A DNA stretch of 64,000 nt from Rhodospirillaceae bacterium (GCA_009840595.1 VXNK01000165.1:91321-155320); one strand, 5' to 3'; numbered from the stretch's first letter, positions 38,910 to 47,967 are shown. The notes: generated from the sequence alone by a model not told the origin. Numbers and translations: made by a program.

Positions 38910-40982
38910 CTACGGCCGGAATCCGATCGCCGTGGGCCGCTCCGGCTTGGCGTCGCACTCGGCGCGCAGCATTTCGGCGAGGGCGCCCGCGTCCTGCAAC
39001 CGGCCCAGCAATCCGGCCTTGCGGCGCACGACTGCGAAATCGCCGGGGGTGAGCGCACTCAGCGCCGCCAGGGATGCCGGCGGCGGCAGCGAGAAGAATT
39101 TGCGGAACGCCGCATTAGCCTGTTCCGGCCCGAGATAGTCGAGCGCGATCTTGAATACGAAGCGCCGCAACGTCGCCGGGTCGAGATGCGTGCCGAAATT
39201 GGTCGTGCAGGCGAAGGGCAGCGGGTGGACCTCCATCCAGGTCAGCATCTCGTTGACCTGGCTGACCTCCCAGCTGCGCTGGGCGAAGCGGCGGTCGGCC
39301 AGCAGCGAATCGGCTTCGTCGAAGACCAGGAAGGCGCCGGTATCGCGCGCTTCGGCGAAAGCGCGGGCGATTTGCCGTTCGGTCTGCCCGACCCACATGG
39401 ACAGGAGGTCCGAGGCCCGCTTCTGCACGACCTCCAGGCCGAGGCGCTCGGCGAGATAGCGGACGCAGGCGCTCTTGCCAGTGCCCGGCGGCCCCTGGAG
39501 GCAGAGCGAGAACCGCCCCGCGCCGGCGGATACGAGGCGGTCGGCCAGCACACCCGGATCGGTGTCGGCCCGGATCAGGCCGGGATCGAAGCCGGCCGGC
39601 GCCGCCTGGGGCGGCCTGCCGCAGGAGAGGACGCGGGACAGGCTCTCGACGCCGCGGCGCACTGCGGCGATGTCGCCGCCCGCGAGATGGGCGGCGGCGG
39701 TCGCCCCGGCCGCGACGCCGGGTGCGGCGTCGAACTCGGCGGCGAGCGCCTGCACGTCTTCCGGCGCCGCCTCGATACCGTGGCGGTCGAGCTGGCGCGA
39801 CCAGACCCGCGCTCTAACCTTCATCGTCGGCGGGCGCAATTCGAATGCGAACATCATGCGCCGGAGAATCGCCGGGCTGACATCCCGTGCATCGTTCATG
39901 GTCCACAGGGTCGGCGCCGGCGTCTTCTCCAATAGCCGGTTCATGAATATCTTCGAGGAAGACGCACGGGTTCCGGACGAGAACATCCGACCGAAAATGC
40001 CGAAACCGCTGTCCGGGCCGCTGAGCAAGTCGTCCATTTCGTCGAACAGGAGCAGCGCCCGCCGGTTTCCGGCCAACAGACGCTGGGCCAGCGTGAGCTC
40101 CCGAAGTCGCTCTGTGCGGGTAGGTTCGTCGCCGTCCTCGTCCGCCTCGCCGATGCTGTAGAGCGTTGCGCCGAGGCGTTGGGCCAACATCTTGCAGAAT
40201 TCGGTCTTGCCGGTTCCCGGCGGCCCGTAGAGCAGGATGTTGACGCCCGGTGCGTCGCTGTCGAGTGCGCCCTTCACCAAAGTCTCGACATGATCGCGGT
40301 CGTCGGCGACATGATCGAAATCCAGCCGTTCGAGATCGCCCGGTGAGGCGGCATCCAGCAGCAGGCTCGTCACATCGGCATTTTCGTCGCCTGACGCAGC
40401 GACCAAGCGAAGCAGCCGCCCGGCTATCTGGATTTCGCCATCGTAATCGACGGAAACCGCCCCCGACCGGACCAACGGACAATCATCCTGCAAACGCGAT
40501 TGGATTCTGTTCGGAGACAGCCCGAGAAGGAGAGGCAGTGCCCGGCACCTGACGTTGAGCGGCGCTCCGTGCCTCGAGTAATCGTCGAAGATATCGTCGA
40601 TAACCGACTCGAATGCCGAATGCGTCTTGTACCGCAATGCGAATTCCAGGATTCGGACGTCGGTCGGGTCGAGTCGCATCGCTTCGCCGAAGCGCAGGAG
40701 CCGCAACGCGGTCCGGTCAGGTTCGGCCTCCTTCGCCGAATTATCGTTCCGCAGAGTTCGCACGATGCAGCGCAGAGCCGCGTCCGATGGCTGCGATACG
40801 TCGATCTCGGGAAGGTTCAGGTCGACCCAGTCCTTTCTTTTGCGGCGGGCAAACGAGTCGCGGTTATCGGGATCGACGATCCATTCGACCAGATTCCGCG
40901 CCAACCCTTCGCGCGAGTTGAGGCGGGAGGCGGCGTTCGCCAGATAGTCTGTGAGCAGATACCGCTCGTAGTCGGTCAGCAT
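38910..40982 (-). CDS. AAA+ ATPase with two nucleotide-binding sites and a unique N-terminal region
   Basis: 690 aa; LLYGPPGTGKTEFCKMLAQRLG..ALLLFDEMDDLL and LQGPPGTGKSACVRYLAERLG..AFLVFDEADSLLADRRFAQRSWEVSQVNEMLTWME. Confidence 0.9.
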   Translation of the reverse strand: MLTDYERYLLTDYLANAASRLNSREGLARNLVEWIVDPDNRDSFARRKRKDWVDLNLPEIDVSQPSDAALRCIVRTLRNDNSAKEAEPDRTALRLLRFGEAMRLDPTDVRILEFALRYKTHSAFESVIDDIFDDYSRHGAPLNVRCRALPLLLGLSPNRIQSRLQDDCPLVRSGAVSVDYDGEIQIAGRLLRLVAASGDENADVTSLLLDAASPGDLERLDFDHVADDRDHVETLVKGALDSDAPGVNILLYGPPGTGKTEFCKMLAQRLGATLYSIGEADEDGDEPTRTERLRELTLAQRLLAGNRRALLLFDEMDDLLSGPDSGFGIFGRMFSSGTRASSSKIFMNRLLEKTPAPTLWTMNDARDVSPAILRRMMFAFELRPPTMKVRARVWSRQLDRHGIEAAPEDVQALAAEFDAAPGVAAGATAAAHLAGGDIAAVRRGVESLSRVLSCGRPPQAAPAGFDPGLIRADTDPGVLADRLVSAGAGRFSLCLQGPPGTGKSACVRYLAERLGLEVVQKRASDLLSMWVGQTERQIARAFAEARDTGAFLVFDEADSLLADRRFAQRSWEVSQVNEMLTWMEVHPLPFACTTNFGTHLDPATLRRFVFKIALDYLGPEQANAAFRKFFSLPPPASLAALSALTPGDFAVVRRKAGLLGRLQDAGALAEMLRAECDAKPERPTAIGFRP

Positions 40983-41210
40983 GGGTCTCTCCTGTTCAGC
41001 CGAAGGAAGAGAGACTATCGGGACGCTACGTCAGATTCGGTCGTATATGTCGGGCGTCGAGCGAATAATTCCCGGAACCTGCGATACGCGCCCGCTTCGA
41101 CCGGAACCGCCGACCCGGCCGGAAGCGCGGACGGAGGCTTGATATTCGTGTCCAGAACATTAAATGAACAAACCCGAGAGCGGCGCGCCGCGACAGCGGA
41201 TGCGCCGGAG

Positions 41211-41250
41211 CATGACAGATCGTATCGGAACATGACATTTCATGACACGG
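41211..41250. repeat. 10-bp phased repeat array, left block
   Basis: catgacagat|cgtatcggaa|catgacattt|catgacacgg. Confidence 0.85.
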
Positions 41251-41293
41251 GCCATCCCCTCTTCTGTCATCCCGACCGGTCGCAACCCCCGTC

Positions 41294-41440
41294 GTCATTC
41301 CGACCGAGCGAAGCGCGCGGAGGAATCTCGACTCGATCGCGGACATGCAAATCCCGGAAGCCGGCGACGAGATTCCTCCCCTTCGACTTCGCTCAGGGCA
41401 GGCTACTTCGCGGACTGGCGGCCGCTCCGGTCGGAATGAC
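41294..41440. repeat. 147-bp element with 13-bp inverted termini GTCATTCCGACCG...CGGTCGGAATGAC (MITE/dispersed-repeat-like)
   Basis: Perfect terminal inverted repeat; internal GAGGAATCTC/GAGATTCCTC inverted motif and CCCTTCG..CTCAGGGCAGGCT. Confidence 0.8.
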
Positions 41441-41473
41441 GGGTGGGGTTGGAGCGAACACCGAAAGCCGGAA

Positions 41474-41503
41474 CATGACAAATCATGACATTTCCTGACG
41501 CCT
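41474..41503. repeat. 10-bp phased repeat array, middle block
   Basis: catgacaaat|catgacattt|cctgacgcct. Confidence 0.85.
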
Positions 41504-41566
41504 CGGGAGAGTCCGGCCGCCACCTCTGCCGCGGCGGGCTCGACCCGATATCCGGAAGCGGCCGGA

Positions 41567-41676
41567 CATGACGGAACCTGACATTTCCCGACACATCCTG
41601 ACGGAGCACGACATTCCCCGATGCAACCCGACCGAACCTGACATTTCCTGACACACCATGACATTCCGCGATTCCT
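41567..41676. repeat. 10-bp phased repeat array, right block (11 units)
   Basis: catgacggaa|cctgacattt|cccgacacat|cctgacggag|cacgacattc|cccgatgcaa|cccgaccgaa|cctgacattt|cctgacacac|catgacattc|cgcgattcct. Confidence 0.9.
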
Positions 41677-41754
41677 GCTCCGGCTCTGGCCGCGGCGCCC
41701 GACAGGTCGGCGGACGGCGGATTTGCCGACGCGTCGACCGGGCCGGGGCGGGTC

Positions 41755-42327
41755 TCAGCGCTGGGGTTCGATCAGAATCCCGTCGACCGCGGAGATTGTG
41801 CCGCCGGGCCCGACCCTGAGCAGCAAGACCTCGCCCGAGGCGACGGCCCGGCCCGTGAGCGCCGCGATGTTCACATAATGGGTGACCAGAACGACGGTTT
41901 CTCCCGGCGGCAGGCCGAACAGGAAGCGCCGCAGTGCGGCGGTCTGCCGGCCGGCCCGGGCCCGATTGCGGAAGAAGGAGTTGAGCGCGGGCAGGTCCTC
42001 GACCGGGCCCAGGCTGAGGAGCCGGGCCGTGTCCCGGCAGCGGCACCATTGACTCGTGAGGACCCGGTCGACGGACACGCCGGCGGCGCGGATCGCCGCC
42101 CCGATCTCCCGCGCCTGATCCCTGCCCCGCGCGTCGAGATTGCGCTGGGTGGTGCAGTCGTCGAGCGCGAAGTCCGCCGGATCTCCCGATCCCGGCGCAT
42201 AGGCGTGGCGCACGATGGCAACGATGCCGGGCTCGGAAAGGCGGGCAAAACGGGTATCGGCGGCTGTCGGCGCCGGGGGGAGAATGAAGGCCGCCATCAG
42301 GGCGGCGGCGAGAAGCAGGCGTGTCAT
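41755..42327 (-). CDS. Histidine phosphatase family protein with signal peptide
   Basis: MTRLLLAAALMAAFILPPAPTAA signal; GIVAIVRHAYAPG (RHG-like), TVVLVTHYVNIAALTG. Confidence 0.85.
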   Translation of the reverse strand: MTRLLLAAALMAAFILPPAPTAADTRFARLSEPGIVAIVRHAYAPGSGDPADFALDDCTTQRNLDARGRDQAREIGAAIRAAGVSVDRVLTSQWCRCRDTARLLSLGPVEDLPALNSFFRNRARAGRQTAALRRFLFGLPPGETVVLVTHYVNIAALTGRAVASGEVLLLRVGPGGTISAVDGILIEPQR

Positions 42328-42377
42328 CGGCACGTTCCCGAGGCCAGGCGATAGACGGGTCAAGTGCACAATACCGC

Positions 42378-43472
42378 CTATCCGCCGAACGGCGCCCTGC
42401 CCGTCAGGACCGCGCGCAGGAAGCGGCCGACTTCGCGGTTGGAAATTTGCCTGGCCCGGTCGTCGCGGCCGATCAGGTAGGGCGGCCCGCCGACGCACAG
42501 GCCGAGGATGGTCATGCGCAATAGTGGCGAAACCATGATGAGGTCGGTGTTGAGGTCGCGGATCCGGCCGTCCGGCTCGACGCGCATCCGGCAGCCGTGC
42601 ATCTGCCGGCCGATGCGGAACCGGGACCAGCCGCCGTCCCACTGGTGCGGCGCGTCCTTTATGGCGATCAGCCGGCCGGCGCTGCCGCCGCGCCGCATGT
42701 CGTCCAGATAGGCCCGGCAGCGTAGCGGGTCGATCAGCTCGTCGGCGGTGCCGTACAGCATCAGCAGCGGCGCGCCGGTCGTCCGCGGCTGCGCGAAGCG
42801 GGCGATGCACGGCGCATAGAAGGCGATGTGGCCGGCGAAACGCAGACCGCGGCCCAGCTTGCGGGTAATCCGCCGGTCCAGCATGTAGGCCGCCGCCATG
42901 CCGCCGTAGGAAAAGCCCATGACGAAGGCGCGGCGCGGATCGACGACGGGATGCTTGCGGGCGACCCAGCGCAGCGCCGCGAAGGCGTCGGCGATCGTCA
43001 TGGTTTCGGTCACGTCGATCAGCCGGCGCACGAACCCGCCGCTGCCGCCGCTGCGCGCCGCAAAGACGTCAATTGCGACGGCGGCCAGCCCCATAGCGGC
43101 GAATTGGCGGCCGTAGACATGCTCGCGGGCATAGCGGACCCCGCTTGCGCCATGCAGCAGGATAACGATCGGCACGCTGCGCGCCGGCCGGCGGCCTGCG
43201 GGCAGGGGTTGCGGAAGGTAGAGCGTGCCGATTCCCGTCGTTTCTTCGGCATCGTCCGCGTCGGTCGGCGCGAAGGGGCTAGTCGTCGGGAAGCGGATGT
43301 CCCGGCCGGCGTAGCCTTCGAGGCCCGCTTCGCCGGGCCACGGGCGGATGAGTTGCGGCCAGTCGCCCGCCTTTACGTCCTTTCCGGCCAGGACGACAAG
43401 ACCGAGGCAACCGAACAACAGGCCAAAGCGCGCCGTTCCGCGGCGGCCCACCCTACGGTATATCCCGGCCAT
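42378..43472 (-). CDS. Alpha/beta hydrolase / dienelactone-hydrolase-like, exported
   Basis: VPIVILLHGASGVRYAREHVYGRQFA..AFVMGFSYGGMAAAYM; N-terminal signal-like segment; ATG at 43472. Confidence 0.8.
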   Translation of the reverse strand: MAGIYRRVGRRGTARFGLLFGCLGLVVLAGKDVKAGDWPQLIRPWPGEAGLEGYAGRDIRFPTTSPFAPTDADDAEETTGIGTLYLPQPLPAGRRPARSVPIVILLHGASGVRYAREHVYGRQFAAMGLAAVAIDVFAARSGGSGGFVRRLIDVTETMTIADAFAALRWVARKHPVVDPRRAFVMGFSYGGMAAAYMLDRRITRKLGRGLRFAGHIAFYAPCIARFAQPRTTGAPLLMLYGTADELIDPLRCRAYLDDMRRGGSAGRLIAIKDAPHQWDGGWSRFRIGRQMHGCRMRVEPDGRIRDLNTDLIMVSPLLRMTILGLCVGGPPYLIGRDDRARQISNREVGRFLRAVLTGRAPFGG

Positions 43473-44628
43473 GACCCTTCTTACCGATCCGGCGCAGGTC
43501 GCCGCCCTGTGCGCCCGTCTGGCGGCCGAAGACTTCGTCACCGTCGATACCGAATTCATCCGCGAAAAAACCTACTGGCCCGTGCTGTGCCTGATTCAGC
43601 TCGCCGGCGAGGACGAGGCGGCTGCCGTCGATCCGCTGGCGCCGGGCATGGACCTTACGCCGGTCTGGGACCTGATGCAGAATCCCGATGTCGTGAAAGT
43701 CTTCCACGCCGCCCGGCAGGATATCGAGATTTTCGTGCATCTGACCGGCCGGACGCCGACGCCGGTCTACGATACCCAGATTGCCGCGATGGTGTGCGGC
43801 TTCGGCGACCAGGTCGGCTACGAGCAGCTGGTGCGCAAGCTGGCGAAGGCGCAGATCGACAAGGGCGCTCGCTTTGCCGACTGGGCGGCCCGGCCGCTGA
43901 CCGGGAAGCAGCTCGCCTACGCCCTCTCCGACGTAACCCATCTGCGTACGGCCTACCGGAAATTGCGGGAGCGCATCCGCTCGGCAGGGCGCGAAGACTG
44001 GATCGCGGGGGACATGGCGGCGCTCGAAGACGCCGCCACCTACATTACGGAGCCGGAAGATGCCTGGAAGCGGGTCAAGTCACGCTCCCTCAAGCCCCGG
44101 TATCTCGGCGTCCTGAAACAGGTCGCGGCGTGGCGCGAGAGCTTTGCGCAACAGAAGAATATTCCGCGGAACCGGGTGTTCCGCGACGAGGCCCTGGTGG
44201 ACATCGCCGCCAATGCGCCGCGGACCGTGGCGGCGCTGATGCGCACGCGCGGCGTCTCGAAAGGGCTGGCGGAAGGCCCGGCCGGCGCGGCGATCCTCAA
44301 GGCGGTCGAGCGCGGTCTGAACGAGCCGGCGCCCGAACCGCAACCCGGCGCGATCCGGGAAGAGCTGCCGGCCGGCGCCGCGCCGGTGGTCGAGTTTCTC
44401 AAGGTGCTGCTGAAGGAACGGTGCGAGACGGGCCGCGTCGCCCAGAAACTCGTCGCGTCGGCCGCCGACCTGGAGCGGATCGCCGTGGACGACGAGGCCG
44501 ACGTGCCGGCGCTTGCCGGCTGGCGCCGCACCCTGTTCGGCGAGGACGCCCTCGCCCTCAAGCACGGCCGGCTCGCCCTGGCGGTGCGCAACGGCGGCAT
44601 CGAGACCATCCGCCTGAACGATGGGTAA
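43471..44628 (+). CDS. rnd: Ribonuclease D
   Basis: DFVTVDTEFIREKTYWPVLCLIQLA DEDD exonuclease motif; HRDC-like C-terminus. Confidence 0.93.
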   Translation: MTLLTDPAQVAALCARLAAEDFVTVDTEFIREKTYWPVLCLIQLAGEDEAAAVDPLAPGMDLTPVWDLMQNPDVVKVFHAARQDIEIFVHLTGRTPTPVYDTQIAAMVCGFGDQVGYEQLVRKLAKAQIDKGARFADWAARPLTGKQLAYALSDVTHLRTAYRKLRERIRSAGREDWIAGDMAALEDAATYITEPEDAWKRVKSRSLKPRYLGVLKQVAAWRESFAQQKNIPRNRVFRDEALVDIAANAPRTVAALMRTRGVSKGLAEGPAGAAILKAVERGLNEPAPEPQPGAIREELPAGAAPVVEFLKVLLKERCETGRVAQKLVASAADLERIAVDDEADVPALAGWRRTLFGEDALALKHGRLALAVRNGGIETIRLNDG

Positions 44629-44708
44629 CTCCGGCCATCGCCTTTTGACTTGGCCCCCGCCGGCCCTATTGTCCGGTTGACGCCCCCAACAGCGCGAACG
44701 GATCGGTC

Positions 44709-45413
44709 ATGACCCGGAAAATCACCGTCGATATCGTCTCCGATACGGTCTGTCCGTGGTGTTATGTCGGCAAGCGGCGCTTCGAGGAGGCGCTGGCCCG
44801 AAGGCCGCCGGACCTCGAAATCTATGTCGGCTGGCGGCCGTTCCAGCTCAATCCCGAGATGCCGGCCGAAGGCATGGACCGGAAGGCCTATCTCGCCGCC
44901 AAGTTCGGCGGCGACGAGCGGGCCGAACACATCTATTCCGCGATCCGCGAGGCCGGCGCGTCGACCGGCCTCGACTTCGATTTCTCCCGCATGGCGCGCC
45001 AGCCCAACACCCTCGATTCGCACCGGCTGATCGACCGGGCCGGCCGGGCGGCAGAGGACTCCGGAGGCCGGCCCGGCCTGCAGGACGCGGTCGTGGAACG
45101 GCTGTTCCGGGCTTGTTTCATGGAAGGCAGGGACATCGGCGACCGGGAAACCCTGGTCGAACTCGCCGCCGATGCCGGCATGGACGCCGCCGAAACCCGG
45201 GCCTACCTCGACAGCGACGAGGATGCCGAACGCATCCGGCAGGAAGACGACATGGCCCGGCAAATGGGCATCCAGGGCGTGCCCTGTTTCATCGTCAACC
45301 GACAATATGCCGTCTCCGGCGCCCAGGAACCTGCGGTGTTCCTGAAAGCCTTCGAGGAGGTGCTGGCAGCCGAAGACGCAGCGGCGGAAGACGCCGAACC
45401 CGCGCCGGCCTGA
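44709..45413 (+). CDS. DsbA/FrnE-family oxidoreductase
   Basis: ITVDIVSDTVCPWCYVGKRRFEEAL CxxC motif; MGIQGVPCFIVNRQYAVSGAQ. Confidence 0.92.
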   Translation: MTRKITVDIVSDTVCPWCYVGKRRFEEALARRPPDLEIYVGWRPFQLNPEMPAEGMDRKAYLAAKFGGDERAEHIYSAIREAGASTGLDFDFSRMARQPNTLDSHRLIDRAGRAAEDSGGRPGLQDAVVERLFRACFMEGRDIGDRETLVELAADAGMDAAETRAYLDSDEDAERIRQEDDMARQMGIQGVPCFIVNRQYAVSGAQEPAVFLKAFEEVLAAEDAAAEDAEPAPA

Positions 45414-45433
45414 GCCGGCCTGAGCCGGCCTGA
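45404..45433. repeat. Three tandem copies of GCCGGCCTGA covering the frnE-like stop codon
   Basis: Exact 10-bp triplication; TGA at 45411, 45421, 45431. Confidence 0.9.
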
Positions 45434-45521
45434 GCCGGGCCGTCACGACTTTTTGACGGCCCGCCGGCGCAAATGCGGCTATACCCTGCGCCCGAATTTC
45501 CGGTTCCGGAGCGCGCGCATC

Positions 45522-46349
45522 ATGTCCAACCCGTCGATCGCCGACAGCACCTTCCGCCACAGCGAGAATGAGTGGGCGACGCGCGTCGAACTGGCCGCCC
45601 TCTACCGGGTCGCCGACCGCTACGGCATGACCGATATCGCCAACCAGGAGATCGGCGCCCGGGTCCGCGGCGAGCCCGACCGCTTCCTCATTCATCCCTA
45701 CGGGCTGCTTTTCGAGGAGGTCCGCGCCTCGGACTTCGTCAAGGTGGGCCTGGACGGCGCGGTCGCCGACGGGCGCGGCATCTGGAACGGCAGCGGGCAG
45801 GAGAATTTCGCCGAGCGCAGCGGCGAGCGCTGGGTCAGCGACGGCGGCGTCAATCTCGGCCGGTGGATTTTCGGCGCGCGCCCGGACTGCAATTTCTTCA
45901 TCCACGCGCACTGCGAGGATGTGATGGCGGTATCGGCGACCGAGGGCGGCCTGCGGCCGGTCAGCCAGGCCTTCATCTATCTGCGCGCCCACATCGCCTA
46001 TCTCGATTACGACTTCGCCGAGGACGACGAGTATGCAGCCGGATTCCTCAAGGCGATCGCAGACCGCGATATCCTGATTTCGCACAATCACGGCTACTAC
46101 GCACTCGGCCGCTCGGCGGCGGAGGCCTTCTTCCGCGCCTTCTATCTGCGCCAGGCCTGTGCGGTGCAGGTCAAGGCGGCGGCGACCGCGGCCGGCATGG
46201 GCGAAGGAATGCGCGAGATCGATCCGCAGCGCGTCGCCATGATCGAAGACCAGATGCTCGAGTCGGCCCATTACCATTACGACGGCAGCACCGAATGGGC
46301 GGCGCTGCTGCGCAAGCTCGAGCGCGAGTGCCCCGACTACCGGACGTAA
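45522..46349 (+). CDS. Class II aldolase/adducin-family protein
   Basis: MTDIANQEIGARV..FLIHPYGLLFEEVRASDFVKV..NFFIHAHCEDVMAVSA. Confidence 0.87.
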   Translation: MSNPSIADSTFRHSENEWATRVELAALYRVADRYGMTDIANQEIGARVRGEPDRFLIHPYGLLFEEVRASDFVKVGLDGAVADGRGIWNGSGQENFAERSGERWVSDGGVNLGRWIFGARPDCNFFIHAHCEDVMAVSATEGGLRPVSQAFIYLRAHIAYLDYDFAEDDEYAAGFLKAIADRDILISHNHGYYALGRSAAEAFFRAFYLRQACAVQVKAAATAAGMGEGMREIDPQRVAMIEDQMLESAHYHYDGSTEWAALLRKLERECPDYRT

Positions 46350-46408
46350 GCGCCCGTTCTTTTGTCCACCGGCTGTAGCGGCGCCGATGCCTTGAACCGC
46401 AGGAGGTG

Positions 46409-47047
46409 TCAGCCGCTCTGCGGCGGACTGCGCATCAGCCCGGCGAGCCGGCCGGTTTCCATTCCGTCGCCGTCTTTTTCAAGATGGCGCGCCGCGTTCA
46501 GCCGGGCCTCGTCGGTCCGGTTCTGGTTCAGCTTCCAGGTTCCGTCCACCGATTCCACGTCCAGTTCGACCGGCAGGATCGCGCGCATCATCGCCTGCAA
46601 ATGCCGGTCGGGCACCTTCGACGTCCGCCATGGCGGCTTGGGCAGGAGCCGATGCTCGAATTGCGCCGCGAGCGCATCCAGATGGGGGCGCAGGGTCTCC
46701 TCCGGACGAAGCCGCAGCCGGCCCCTCAGGTGAACGGCCACATAGTTCCACGTCGGGACCAGGTCGGCGCCCGCTTCGTACCAGTCGGGCGAAACGTAAC
46801 CGTCGGGCCCGCTGACCGCCAGGACCGCCGGCCTCTCTCCTTTCGCCAGGCAGCGTGCGATCGGGTTCGACCGCACGATATGGGCATGGACGACCCGGCC
46901 GTCCCCGGCCAGCAGGAAGGGAATGTGGCTGAGCAAGGGCCCGGCCGCGTCGCCTGCGTCCACTGCCAGCACGCCGAACGACCGCTCTGTTGCGAGTGCC
47001 AGGCTCGCTTCGCGGGAAACCTGCCGGAATACGGGATTAGGGTGCAT
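46409..47047 (-). CDS. PaiB-like FMN-binding protein
   Basis: LLSHIPFLL..VHAHIVRSNPIAR..VSPDWYEAGADLVPTWNYVAVHLRG. Confidence 0.9.
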   Translation of the reverse strand: MHPNPVFRQVSREASLALATERSFGVLAVDAGDAAGPLLSHIPFLLAGDGRVVHAHIVRSNPIARCLAKGERPAVLAVSGPDGYVSPDWYEAGADLVPTWNYVAVHLRGRLRLRPEETLRPHLDALAAQFEHRLLPKPPWRTSKVPDRHLQAMMRAILPVELDVESVDGTWKLNQNRTDEARLNAARHLEKDGDGMETGRLAGLMRSPPQSG

Positions 47048-47118
47048 GAAACAGTCGCTTCGGGTTTTGTCCTGGAGGGTGCCGGCCGTCCTCTCGATCG
47101 TCCGGTGAATACTGCCGG

Positions 47119-47580
47119 CTAAATCGGCAGGGCGGTCGTCTCCTTGATGTCTTCCATCACGAAACTGGCCGAAATGTCCGAGATCGGGACCTTGGCGATC
47201 AGGCGCTTGTAGAACCGGTCGTAGCCCTTGACGTCCGGAACCCGCAGCCGGAGCACATAGTCGATGTCGCCGGTCATCCGGTGAGCGCCCTGGATCTCCG
47301 GCAGCGTCCGGACGGCCTCTTCGAACTTGGCGAGCCAGTCTTTCTCGTGCGCGCTGGTGCGGATGATGACGAAGACCGAGAGGCCGAGACCGACCGCATC
47401 CGGATCGATCAGGGCGACCCGCCCGTGAATGACCTGCCGCTCCTCCAGCAGCTTGACGCGGCGCCAGCAGGCGTTGCGCGACAGGTTCGTCCGGGTGGCC
47501 AGTTCGTCCATGCTGACCGACGCGTCCTGTTGCAGGCAGCGCAGGATTCTGAGGTCGGTTTCGTCAAGAACCAGGCTCAT
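47119..47580 (-). CDS. Lrp/AsnC-family transcriptional regulator
   Basis: LDETDLRILRCLQQDASVSMDELATRTNLSRNACWRRVKLLEE. Confidence 0.93.
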   Translation of the reverse strand: MSLVLDETDLRILRCLQQDASVSMDELATRTNLSRNACWRRVKLLEERQVIHGRVALIDPDAVGLGLSVFVIIRTSAHEKDWLAKFEEAVRTLPEIQGAHRMTGDIDYVLRLRVPDVKGYDRFYKRLIAKVPISDISASFVMEDIKETTALPI

Positions 47581-47587
47581 TTTGGGA

Positions 47588-47605
47588 CGATATCCGAAAA
47601 TATCG
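47588..47605. promoter_or_regulatory. Inverted repeat CGATAT-N6-ATATCG at Lrp gene start (candidate autoregulatory site)
   Basis: Perfect 6-bp arms in an AT-rich patch 8 nt upstream of the start codon. Confidence 0.4.
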
Positions 47606-47693
47606 AAAATTTGTAGAAAAATTGGGACACTTGTTCCGGGCCGTTCGGGTATCGTGAGCGGCAGGCGAATCGGCGAGCGGCGGAGCGCGAACC

Positions 47694-47942
47694 ATGAACC
47701 AGCGGCAAGCGAGCATCCCGGCAGGGACATTCCTGAGCGCCTTCCGCGATCATCCGGCCAGCGTCGGCGAAACCTATCCCGAGCATATGGGGTTCGCGCT
47801 GCGCTTCGGCGCCCGGTTGCTCTGCGCCGGCGTAGCGGCCTGCATCCACGCCCTCGTCCCGGCGTTGTTCGAGACCACGGCGAGCGATACGGTCAAGGCA
47901 ATGCACGCTGAAATCGAGGGCCGCGGCCGGACAACGGGCTGA
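47694..47942 (+). CDS. Small conserved protein (DUF6356-like)
   Basis: FRDHPASVGETYPEHMGFALRFGARLLCAGVAACIHALVPALFETTASDTV. Confidence 0.7.
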   Translation: MNQRQASIPAGTFLSAFRDHPASVGETYPEHMGFALRFGARLLCAGVAACIHALVPALFETTASDTVKAMHAEIEGRGRTTG

Positions 47943-47967
47943 AACGCCGGCCGGGCGCCTCGCGCAC

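Noticed and set aside
41026-41664. Cys/Ser-rich repeat ORF (CVRKCQVRSGCIGECRAPSG...)
   Set aside because: Translation of the 10-bp repeat array and the inverted-repeat element; no start context or protein family resemblance.
41211-41676. CRISPR array
   Set aside because: Period is 10 bp with no spacers or long conserved repeats, and no cas genes nearby; kept instead as a phased direct-repeat array.
44040-46277. 745-codon minus-strand ORF
   Set aside because: Runs antisense across rnd, the FrnE-like gene and the class II aldolase gene; artefact.
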